A stretch of 64,000 nucleotides of DNA from Opisthorchis felineus (taxonomy: Eukaryota > Platyhelminthes > Trematoda > Opisthorchiida > Opisthorchiidae): positions 29,002 to 93,001 of the forward strand of contig SJOL01001962.1 in NCBI GenBank assembly GCA_004794785.1, written 5' to 3'. The position numbers and the translations under genes are program-made. Positions 27,801 through 39,109 of this stretch are shown here, piece by piece. Below the pieces are notes generated by a model. It was not told the DNA's origin. It saw only the letters and a list, made by a program, of their open reading frames with translations, and did not search any database. Each line of letters begins with the position of its first letter. Positions within the stretch are counted from its first letter, which is position 1.

Positions 27801-28520
27801 TCTGCGATCAGTTAATTGGTTACTTGGGAAACTTTGTCTTACATCACAAAATACTGATAGCAACGGTAAACGGGTTGTAGTGAATATTCACTTGCGTTCT
27901 TCCGCTTCTTTCGTCGTCTCGCAGCACTTGGCTACTTATTAGTTACAAATTACAGCCGAATGACTTGTAGAAAAAGGAAGTCTTCCCCTGCCATCTTTAT
28001 TAAAGACGGTTGCGTTCTTTAAGTATGAGAAAATTTCTGACATGGTGAGTTGCCTTTCCAATCCTTTGGCGATTTTGGCGGCAATTATTTTTTCACCCAG
28101 AAGTGACGTGTAATTCATCAGTGCACAAATGCTTGTGGAATATCCATGGGCGATGTAGTCTCCAGTTAAAATGGCCATCAGTCAGTCCGGTTGACGCGCT
28201 ATCACTGTTTTTGCATTTCCTCTCATTGGAAAATTGGGAAAAAATGGTTTCGCAACCTGACAGAATTTGTGACCAAATGAAGCGCAAAGCATTATTCGTT
28301 TGACTAGCTTATTTCTCACTGAGCTGTGATGTGTTGACCAAAACGTGAAAGCAGGTCAGCAATCATTGTGTAAGATGAAATTATTGTTTGTCCATTTGCT
28401 AGGCAGATAGAAACATCAGTTGAAGTGGTGAAAACAATGTTGTTAGATAGTGTAAGGAGAGTACGGAATTTTCAGTGTAGGTTCCCTCCTTTACGTGAAA
28501 TCAGCCCATGCAGGAAAGGA

Positions 28521-28725
28521 GCGCTGTACTGCTGTTTTGTCCTCATCGGAAATCGTGACCAGTCCGAATCTCACCACTCTCCAGAGGGATTCTAACTCAC
28601 AAGTTCCCTGCTAATGGCTGAAGAATAGTGCGTCCTTCCACAAAGGACTGGTCAATAGTGTGACTGACTCGCACATATAAAGGATGTGGCGCCGGTCATC
28701 CTTCAATCGCGGAGTACATCTCACG
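28521..28725 (-). repeat. Family 2 repeat copy with B-box-like stretch and decayed hammerhead
   Basis: On the minus strand it reads ccgcgattgaaggatga, later gagttagaatccc, close to a pol III B box (GGTTCGAATCC), and at 28564-28521 a decayed hammerhead: GACTG, GTCACGA for CTGATGA, GAGGAC, AAAACAGC, GTACAGCGC. The order of blocks equals that of the 50.4 and 59.1 kb copies. Confidence 0.55.
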
Positions 28726-31700
28726 TGGTTAAGCTTTGACTAACTGCTCGAATGGCGACTGCTCAGCTGGAAATTTCGCTCGTCGTGTGAATTATTCTTA
28801 CTACAGAGCTGCTCATAGTTTGTTGATAATAATGGATGTGGGGATCCTCATTTTTCAAAAGTTCGCATAGGGGGTCTTCACTTACAGGACCAAATCTACC
28901 ATGGGAAAACAAGTTTCACAACGCTTGTCCTTGTATGTCAACCAGAAGGAGCGTCAGGTAAACCTATTACATGGCAACATATAAATCTCTGGAATGTCTT
29001 CCTGCTTTAGTAATGCAAGTACTCTTCTAGCCTCCTTATTTGCAACAAATTCTGTTGAATTTGGCGCAGTGCAGCTAGGTTGGTGGGAAAGCCATTTAAT
29101 ACTATCACGGGACGCTTCGTGGCACAGATTAGTTATGTCTACCATGTTCCGACGACGTATAAAGAATAGTAATTATTGTTTGTTATTTTCGGTGAGCTTG
29201 AAGATGAAGTGGACTTTAGCCAAAGGATGGCTACTCAATCTTTCGAAAACATTTTAGAGTAGAAGCACTTTTAGCCGCATATAATTTACGGAAGCTCCAG
29301 ACGTTGGTCACTAAAACTTTGCAATTTACATGCAACAAGACCTTGTAAAGTATTTTGGGTTTCCTTCTCGAACCCAGAACATGGGACCAGAATGTATCCG
29401 ACGCATATAGAACCGTATGACGCGAATTTACTTCTAAAAATAATCGAAGTTGGATATTTTGTTGCTCATTGGCTAAATCCCATAAGATCGTAGGAAGCGT
29501 GATGGCTGAGCTGCTTCGGGTTGCCTTTGTCCCTGTGGGAATGAGCGGTATGTCAACGAAAAGATGGTTTTATGTCAAAATGTAAGTCTATTTCGACAAT
29601 TCATGTGTGTTATGTGTAGGCATAAATTCATTCAAAGAACTTAGCGAAACCAGCCATTAATTGTGGGATTTAAGCCATATTTAAATTATAACGGGATATT
29701 TCATGTTGGTAACGCTATTTGGCAACTTTTCAGATAAAATTACCGGGCTAGTTCCTCCGGTTGAGAAATGCCACCGCCAGAAATACAAAATTATTAATCT
29801 CCTGGTTTTCGAATGAATGCGCATTTCTCATTTTCTCGGTTTTTATCAACAGGGCAAAATGCTTGATGATTTTACTTTGATGTCTTTCGTGTTTATTTAT
29901 TTCTCAATCCTGGAAAGTCAGTGGGTAAGCAAGTCGCTTCAGTAAGAATTTGCAACTTAGACAACAGAACTTCTCGCCAATCAGCTTGAACATCGATGCA
30001 GTACTTTTGTTTTTTCCATATTGTTGTTAGCGTCAGATGGTGTGTCAAAACCGAAATTTAGAACATGCAGTCTTCATTCACATTTTTTAGAACCCTTCCA
30101 TTTTCTTACATATCGACGAAGACTACTGACAATCCACTGCAGGTTTATGAGTAGTTTCATGTGAACGAAATTACCTCAGTATGCCGAAAATTATTCTAAC
30201 TGTAACGTCAAACCACCCTTGTTAGAAAATATTTTAGAGTACAGACCGACTCAAGTTTTATTTATATTTTCCGCCGACATTAACTTAATCAGGAGATAAG
30301 TGCTTATACCCAAAATATTTACATTTTTGTTTATGTTCATGCACTGTATTTATTGTGTGCGGATTATACTTCGGTGCAGTGCCCACACGGACGTTTTTGC
30401 ACTGGCTTGTCGTGTCTCAGGTCAAGCGTACAAACCACTGACAAATCTACTGTCTCAAGTAACCCGATTAGATGTGACAGTCAGTGCTAATCTCAAGAAT
30501 GGAGATGATTAACTATGTTTTGTGCAACCGTTGGTAATGGTCTGCTGAATTGCTTCGCGTGATTTGACGTCATTCGTCATGTCAAATATGATCCCTGTGG
30601 CTAATCTGCTGTCAAAATGGTCACAACTGAGCGCACATACAAGGGAGATAACGCTCACCAACCCCTTGTGAGCCGGAGCCTCTCATATCATTGAATTTTT
30701 CACGTAGTAGAGTAGATTCGGCTGCTTTACATTGAGTCTAATAGAGCCGTCATGTGTCTTTTTGGTCTCTTTTTTCTACACCTGTTTTACCTCGCTTCCA
30801 CGTTCGAATCAACCGACCATCTACGTTGTACATTCCTGTGCTATTAGTCTCATTATGCCCTATCACATTAAGACATCATCTAGGAGGTACAGTCTTGTCG
30901 AAATCTGCTGAAGTCGAAATGTCTGTTTGCCTACTCAGCTCAGGCAGTTTGAGTTTTAGCGGAAGTTTGTTCAACCTGATGGGAGTATCCTTGGTTTTCC
31001 TGGAAGAACTGATAGGTCTTATGCCACAGTCTTGGTATGCAGTCTGTTGCGACCTATAAACTTGTTTTTGGTTCCTCCAAAGAGCCACATGTGTATTTTC
31101 TTTCGGCTGTTCAAGCCAGCCGCGAAAATTATAGGAAGGTAGAAATTAGCGATAACGTTTGATTTATATTGTGGGAATATAATGAACTTACATGAAAATG
31201 TACATAGGCCATGTGTGTTCTCTGATATGTGAAAAGATTTGCAACCGTAGATGGCAGTTGGGTAAGATGGGCTTATGGAGTAAATTTTATTGCATCAACG
31301 TTGATTGTCAGGGTGTAGCTGGAACGACCGTTGGCCATCGCACGCTCAAAGGCCGTATCAAGAACCTTTTGAAAACAGCCCCGTTGGTTTCATAACCGGA
31401 TGTTCATTGCGCCTGAAATCTAATTGCACCTATTCGCTTTGAGGCTGTCCGGTAGACGATACATAAGAAAATGTCCATTTCCATAAGGTGATTTATGTAG
31501 GCCAGGGTAATACCTGAGTTTACATCTTATGTTTTGGGGCCCAGTTAAATGATTACGTGTTGATGCATTTTGTAGAACAAGTGCTCCATGAAACCACAAT
31601 ATACGATGCTCGACAGGAGCACATAAAAGACTACACTCAGAAACTTTCAACCGTCTGCTTTTCGGATGTTGGTAGGGGTGGAAATGAAACCCAAGCGTTA

Positions 31701-34164
31701 ATTAACCGCTTTATCCGTGGGATCATCAATACCTTCCAGCCTCCTGGAGATGAAAGAAACCCTTTTTGAAGAAAGGTTCACATAGCTCTGTTCCCTTTCT
31801 AAGGAAAGTCTCAGACGCCATCGTGTGTATTTGTGTAAGTCATTGTAGGAAGCCGCTTAAATTAAGTACCTGTTCCATTAATTTTAGTTCATGTGCTGGG
31901 CATCCATCAGAACCTAACCTCATATCCCTTCCACTTGCATATCGTATTAAGTTTCGCTTTTGTTTGAGTGGAACGGAGCTCCGAAAACAAGTGCATTGTT
32001 TTGTCTTTGCTTTCTCCTTGCACATTCGGCTTTGAACACAGTTGTCTTTCTTCTTATATGTATCAAAAAAAACGCATTTGGACGTTGTACTCAAGTTCCA
32101 GGGTAAAGTGAATATTAGGAGGGTGTGAAATGAAGGATTGAAAGGCACGGGTGGAACGCATATTGGTATTATCTGCTGCGATAAAAAAATGTCCTGTACT
32201 TGACAATGGCAGCGTGTGAATGTTTGGATTATTAATCCGACCACTAAGTTTGTTATTATGGATATTTTCTTGTATCAAATAACAAAGCTGTCCTCATCTC
32301 CCAGTTCTTGAGCTCACTCTAGCCTAATGTTCAGTGTATTTTGGAAAGTGAAAACAATGCTCTACTGCCTTTCCTTGATGCCGATTCTTACAAGAGCAAT
32401 TGATTTTTCAGGGCAAGTATTTCCGACTCATGAATGCTTTGATTAGGTACTTCCCCAATAAAGGGGGCGTGGTAACATTCTGAACTTTTCTTATTAGATG
32501 TTTTGCTGATAAATTTTACCCGAAACCAACACTCCGGAAAATAGTTGGTTTTTCGTTGTAAAAGCTCATCTTCGGTGTTTGTTTTGTGCCCTTTTGATTA
32601 CGAATACTAATGGCCATCCAGATGTGCCTAAAGAGCTGTAGCAATTTATGTGTACTGAGTGGCTGAATGATAAACTTTCTTCCAACCGGCCGGGAGCTCA
32701 TCGAATGGGTGTGTTGCTACATGGACCTCGTGCTTCATCTTAAAAAGTAAATGTCTGGGGAAACAACAACAAGTATTCCTGGATTTGTCCCACCAGTATT
32801 CTGTTTGTTTCTTAGACTCAGTCTATCAGCAGAGTGCGCGTGAATAATTGAGGTGTATAGTAGTCAAAAAATCCGTAAACTTTTATTCCCACGATTTCCT
32901 ATTTTCAGGTGTACGTTTCAAATAATGTTTGCAGATCTGAAAAGTTGCAAATGACTGATTTGCCACATGAGAAAAAGATCGTGATTTTCTCGATAGAAGC
33001 TACCAACATTCGTCCTAGATATACATACCCTGAAATAATATGGACTGTTGATTACGCATCCTTCTGACTAATTGATATTTTGCAGACGGTAGTTAATAGA
33101 ACTCAAATTTTACTGCAAGGATTTAGATACCTTTTGCGGTCATTCTAAGTAACCAATGAGGTCATCTTTAATAGATGTGTCACCGTAGGTTCCATATGTT
33201 CCGCGACAACCTAAAGCAGTTATCAGAACACTTTAACAGCACAGCTTGGTTTGCTTGATTTACCCCTGAATCAATAATTGTTTTATGACAGGTGGGTGAA
33301 CAATAAGTGATAAGCATAACATAGACGTAAAATGGTGATATACCACTGCAGTATGGTGTCTTCGGTACCCATCATTTGAAATCATGGGCGAACAATTCAT
33401 TCAATTATAGATATGTGAGGCATTTCGAGAAAACAAATGGTTAGTTTATAGGCGAACTGTGTCCTTCACATTTTTATGTCTATATGTCTACTTCTAGAAG
33501 TTATATTACGAAACACCCTTTTCCCATATGCACCAGCTTGGAGTAGAGCAGCCCGAAAGGAAAGTTTTATCAAACCGACACATTCAGCTGCCTTTCTTTT
33601 CATTTTCATGGGCAGATTGAAGCTACTGTTTTTCAAAACAATTGTGCAGTGCTGGATTTAATTTTGATTTATCTCTATGAGAAAGATGCACCTGGTACGT
33701 TGCAAGTACAACACAGTAGCTAACGGAGTTGATTAGAGTGACCGTTATTGTGTTGCATAGTGCAGGAAATAAACTTTCCAAATTGTCCGTTAAATGTGAG
33801 CAGCCTTGGACTCAACACTTCAATGGGATTCTTTTTGGTTCTATTCACATGTGACTTTCCAAAGGGCGGCATGCATGTGTTCAACAGGCACAGTCTCCTC
33901 TCCGGGGTTAATGCGCAGTGGGTATCGAGCTAGGTGCGAAAAGAAGAAAAGACAGGCTAAATAGCACTAAATAGCTCCAACGTAAAATCAAGTCATTGGG
34001 CACAGTGAGACAAGCGAAACTCTTCAGGGGCTTGTTGATTTGAGCAGGATGTGTGGCTTGAAGGAAAACATGGTTTGTCTTAATTTACACAAATTCATTT
34101 TCATTAAGTCTTTACATGATCTGTATCAATGTGGAGAAACGCACTTTTGCGAAGCACGTATAAC

Positions 34165-34240
34165 AGCACTCGCCGTAGCTCATTTGGTGGAAAATTCTTC
34201 CCATAAGTGAGAATTCAAAGGTTTGGATCTCGCTCAGCAG
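34165..34240 (+). repeat. tRNA-derived SINE head, diverged
   Basis: gtagctcatttggtgg (34175-34190) as A-box-like and ggtttggatctcg (34220-34232) as B-box-like, at tRNA-like distance. Both deviate from consensus, so a degenerate SINE is more likely than a tRNA gene. Confidence 0.4.
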
Positions 34241-37200
34241 TGTTTTTGTTTCCAGTTGTGCCAACGTAAGCTCATATACGTAAGTTTTAATCCCGACAAA
34301 CAACCGGACAACCTTCTATTGACTGGGAAGCAAGTTATTCGTGGGTCATGTATTCTTTTATTGCATAGTCCCAGCCCTTGGACTGAGTTTGATGAGCTCG
34401 AACTTCATGGATTTATTGTGCCTCATAAACTCTCCCTGGAACTTAAGCTATAAACGCTTAACCCTATCGTCGATTAGCTAAATGCCTGGTAGATATTCGG
34501 AGATCAGCCCTCGCAACTTCCACTAAAAATTGTTTGGTAATTGGTTAGGAGCTCCTAAACTTCCTAGAACACATCGATACTTCCATGCTCGTAGTTGAGC
34601 TGTTGGCAGAAGCTGATGTGCAACGAGTATTTTTACATGAGTGGTATCTGGAAGCCAGTTTATTACAACTAGTGGGGACAGGCAAAGCACTTCCTTTTCA
34701 TTGATATCATTCTCCATTAAAAGATTTTACTTGCTTGTCTACTTTAAAGTCACGGCAAACTTCCATTTTTGGACATTGTCATTTCATTGTCAGAAATAGT
34801 GATGGTACTATACCGCGCTCTGTAAATTGATAAACTAAATGAACTGGATAGTTGCTGAATCTTTACTAGTTTCAGTCTATTGCAGCAAAACCTGCCTTAG
34901 TTATTAAATTACACTATAGAGGTGGACAGATTTTTACCTCAGATAGACTCGATGAGAATGTACTGTGGCTAAACGACTATCCTGAAAACCTCATGATGAA
35001 GCAATTTACTCTGAGCACTAAACCAAGAGCACTACCAAGAGTAACGTTAAGCGCGTTTATTTTAGTAGCCATTACACTGTTGCTCGGCCTTTAGCCCACT
35101 TGAACGGAGACTGTCCATTTTTCCGAATTACAGTTTAGCACAACCGGTTGCAAGGCAATTACGCAGAATACTTCCTTGCCACCAGTTAAAATGTCAACAG
35201 CAGTTTTATCTGAGTCTTTATGCTCACCAGTTCACCTACAGTTGCGGTGCTGAAACATTTGTGAGCAAAAGAGCATGTCTCAAATTTCGTACAATACATA
35301 ATGGCCCTTACTCAACTCTCATCAAATCCATGGTCGAATCATCGATCGCCAGACGTATAATCGACACATGACCCAAAGTGAACTAGACTGATCTTTTCGG
35401 GTCTTAGCACAAAGTAAACAGGCACAGAAACCAAAGTTTAATTAGACCATACTGATTGAACGTTCTAAAGCTCTATAATGCACTCTGAAAACCTGAAGGT
35501 TCCTCCAAGAATGACTTGATTTTATTGGTTATTCATTTTGTTTTAGACGAATATAACTAGTGAAACTACTGCCTATTGATTCTATTACCGTCCTACATGT
35601 TTTACTGCGGAATAGAGTGTAGGAAACGAATCTGCCCTGAAACGGTTTTCCCCATTGCCTTGTTCATACTGATTGAGGGATCACAATGTTAATTTTCACC
35701 TTTCCGTTTGCATCGTATACTCGTGTTCCTATTCAGCACTCACTTCGCTACAGCTGCCTTACTTGAACTAAGCATATGGAGGTGAAAGATTTCGCTACTC
35801 CAAAGCATAACATTTCTACAGCCTTAGCGTCGTCTTATCTTGTTGGCGCACTTTCTTTATGTAAGACTGTGACTAATTTGCATACAATCAGAACGGACGA
35901 CAAATCCACTACACAGACAGTTTATCAGAAACGCAAGCGAACTGGAAAACAACTTTTTTCTTTCAAATTTTTCATGCGTATCTATCTGTAGAGCCTTGGG
36001 TAATGCATTCCCAAGTCAAAAACAGTTGATAAACGTTCCTCTAGCATATCAGTGAGGTCTTTGACAGTTTTAAGAGCACTCTGGTAACCCAACCAGGACG
36101 CACTGCGAGTGGCCACATGAGGTCGATTGCACACTGATGACGGATACTACGATTTAATCTGATAGACAGCTTTGTTTGATGGCGCCGTAGATTGTCCCGC
36201 CTTAAAAACACGTAGAGAAATAGGTTCAATCTCCCCACTACTGGTGCACTTTCGGTTTTTGAAAGGGCAGCATAAAAGTGAACGTCAAGCAATGAAGTTT
36301 GAACTCTGTGCCCATTGTAACCTTAAACTATCCACTTGGTCTGAGACTTCTGCTTCTATGGTCGGATCAGTTGAACCGGAACAATTTCTAGACTTGCGTT
36401 AGGAAGACAAAAGACTTCCCCCGGAACCTCGTGTTAATTTTGTGAGCGGATATGACCATAGGAATGGTAGCTTTTTCTTTCTTTTTAAATCAAATCGATG
36501 ACTGAACTTGGGTTGGTGCGCCAAAGAGTGGACGTCCCCCATAGTAGATCCTACTAAGCCTGAAGCATACCCAAAGTAAAGTGGGAGCTTTAAATTTACT
36601 TTGGAGAAGTGTGTAATCGTAATCTTTTACGAATGAAGTTTGGTGAAATCACCAGTGCTTGCAATGCCGGTGATGCTGTTTCCAGTCCGGAAACGTTGTA
36701 GTGCCTTCTACCACCAACTTGTGTATGTTTGAATTTCATTACTGTTGATGTGTCAGTAGATCCCACGCAATAACGTAAAAATCCGCAAATCACTTTCTTG
36801 GATATTTCAAAACAAAGCTATACTATGTTAGTTCATTAATACGGTCCACAAAACGTATGTAAATTAGACGAGAGATTCTACTGTCTGTGAATCACTCCTC
36901 TAGATGGGCACCACTGCTTGCACAGCATACGTTAGTAAAGCAACGTTTTTAGAGTGGGTTTGAGGTTTCTGTCTCATAATCATGCCAATAATTGACCGAA
37001 AACGTTCTCTGCATGAGCCCATTAGTGCTACACCTTTTTGGCGATTTTTGGCTACATGTTTTTGGTTTCATTTGGTTTGATGTAAGTAATCACTTAGTTA
37101 TTAGGCGAGACGCGGGTCCAACAACCGATACAGTAAAAGAACTTTCATTATCTTAAACGAGACTGATCAGGTTTGCATAGTGTGTATCTCGCACTACGGA

Positions 37201-38737
37201 AAACCATTACGATTGAGAGCAAAGCTCATCCAAAGTAGACCATCCAAAAGAGGGTTGGTTTGACTGAATATCGTCCATATTCGTACGTAATAACGATTGT
37301 CTCTCATTATCTCTAAGTTCCCAGATATGACAGAATAAGATCGGATAAAAACGGTGTTAAGATGTCGAGGCGGGAGCCCAAAATGATGGCGCTACGTTTG
37401 TGAAGGCTAACTGAGGTTCGGACTAAATAAACACGATGACACTTATTTAAGCAGTAGAGTGGAAACATGTATGTATTGGCATATTCCAGTACTAACAGAA
37501 ATGCACACTCCTGTGGCTGCAAAACAGTTCTTTGCAACCCGTGTTTCACGTTCCCTACCACACTGGGAATAGGTGACGCCAGGGGCGTTTCTATGCGGTT
37601 TTTTGGATCTTAGTCGAGAAGATTAACAGATCTGTGATCAGTCGGAATTAAGGTCTGTTCTGATTGGCCTGGATCAACTCACGCATGAGCTGCATTCCGT
37701 GCGGACGACAGAAAGCACAATCGATCACAACTCATTAGAATGATTCGATGGGCTGTAAGTACAGGTAGGTGGCTTTGGTAACAAACTAGGACAGGCAAAA
37801 ACTGAGGCTTATTACAAGCTCTACCGATGAAAACCGTATTGCTGCCAATTGACTGGCCGATGCAGAGTTTTGTTTGCACACCAAATAGTTCTGCTGTGTT
37901 ACTATTTGATCGTCGGTTTGCGTAAAAATCCAGTGTGTTTTGCGTTGTTACAGAATAAGAAAGCAGAACTGTGAAGATAGGACTCGGTAGCTGCATTGCA
38001 CAACAATATACATGACACACAATGCAACTAAAAAAGTTTACTACGCTTACACATTACATTCATTGTATTCATTCTGTTTACCAGGAATACTGAACGAAGC
38101 AGGCAGTTATACTGACCGATTATGGCAAATTTTCCACAACAGAGCACTTACGCATCACCATCATCATTGAGAGTGACACCAGATGAGAACATTGGTCCCT
38201 CAGTGCTGTACAGTCTAGTTAGATAGAGCCTTATAATGGAGGGGCACAGGGGACCTAAGGATGGCCTAAACAAACATCCGAGGTGCCCACACCTCCAGAA
38301 CTCAGTCAGGAAAACTGGATGGAAGCTGACATAGGTCAGCCACCATATCGTTCAGTGTCTCATGCCAAGCACAAGGAGGGTCACTTGAACCTCATCTTGA
38401 AAAGCAAGCAGCAGCCACAGCGCTCAAAAGTTTCGTAGCATCCTTTATTCTCTTCTGCCTTGTTCACATCTAGGTTTACAGCACTCCGAATTGGATACGC
38501 AAAAAGCACCACTTACGCATACGTCTTCACTATCTGAGGCTTGAGAATAAATATCCTAAACAAGAACAAAAAGTTTGTTACTCCGGCTTTTTCTGGGAGT
38601 TCTTCCTAGCTGACGTGCCGTCCAGTCAACGGCGGCTTAAATAATTTGTTGTCGGGCAACTCAGATTTTGTTTTCCGTGTGCCTGAGAAAGTCGATGCAG
38701 CCTTTAATTCTTTAGAAAACATTTAAGTCAGTTTACA

Positions 38738-38779
38738 TTCTATTTTCCTTCCTTATTTCAGCCCACCATTAGCGACATC
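38738..38779 (+). promoter_or_regulatory. 3' splice acceptor and 18-base leader just before the start codon
   Basis: A pyrimidine-rich tract ends in ttatttcag at 38761, followed by an 18-base leader and ATG. An acceptor this close to the start codon means either a 5'UTR exon lies upstream or the transcript receives a spliced leader by trans-splicing, which flatworms use on many mRNAs. The sequence alone does not separate the two. Confidence 0.5.
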
Positions 38780-39109
38780 ATGATTAGGTGGTTTTTTCAC
38801 CTAGTTACTCTGCTTGTGTTGGAATGCTTCGGGGATAGTTCAGCACTCTCAGCAACTCAGTTGCAGGCGTTCTGCTCCACACCGAAAACCGCATCCATTG
38901 TGGGTGGCAGCCATCGTCGTTTGGTGACCGAAGGAGGACGGATCACCTTAACCTGCTGTATGCCCGGTAGTTCCAATGGGCATGATCACGAACAACTAAC
39001 GTGGTTCGATCCGCGGGGGAAGGAAATCACCAATCATTTCGCAAATCCGCTCAATAGGAATGAGCATGCAGCTTATTCCATCCCAGATTTCCGCTCACCT
39101 AATCACCTG
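38780..39109 (+). CDS. Exon A: signal peptide and N-terminal half of Ig domain 1
   Basis: 110 codons beginning at ATG 38780 and ending at CTG before a strong donor (gtaagt at 39110). The stretch [17 protein letters not shown] is the B to C strand region of an Ig fold. It lacks the second cysteine, which comes from the next exon. An acceptor (polypyrimidine tract then cag ending at 38761) lies 18 bases before the ATG; the 18 bases are in frame and open, so this ATG is the likely but not proven start. The signal-peptide-like sequence directly after it favours it. Confidence 0.8.

Larger units (their letters stand above)
1..38737. other. Upstream region without a supported gene
   Basis: Apart from the repeats, SINE-like pieces and possible endonuclease fragment listed separately, I see only short open frames with no domains and no convincing exon chains. 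The composition is moderately AT-rich throughout. A 5'UTR exon and promoter of the Ig gene may lie here but cannot be located by eye. Confidence 0.6.

Noticed and set aside
27939..28287. Minus-strand open stretches with a protein-like look (LLGEKIIAAKIAKGLE)
   Set aside because: Short, in two overlapping frames, with no domain, splice structure or continuation.
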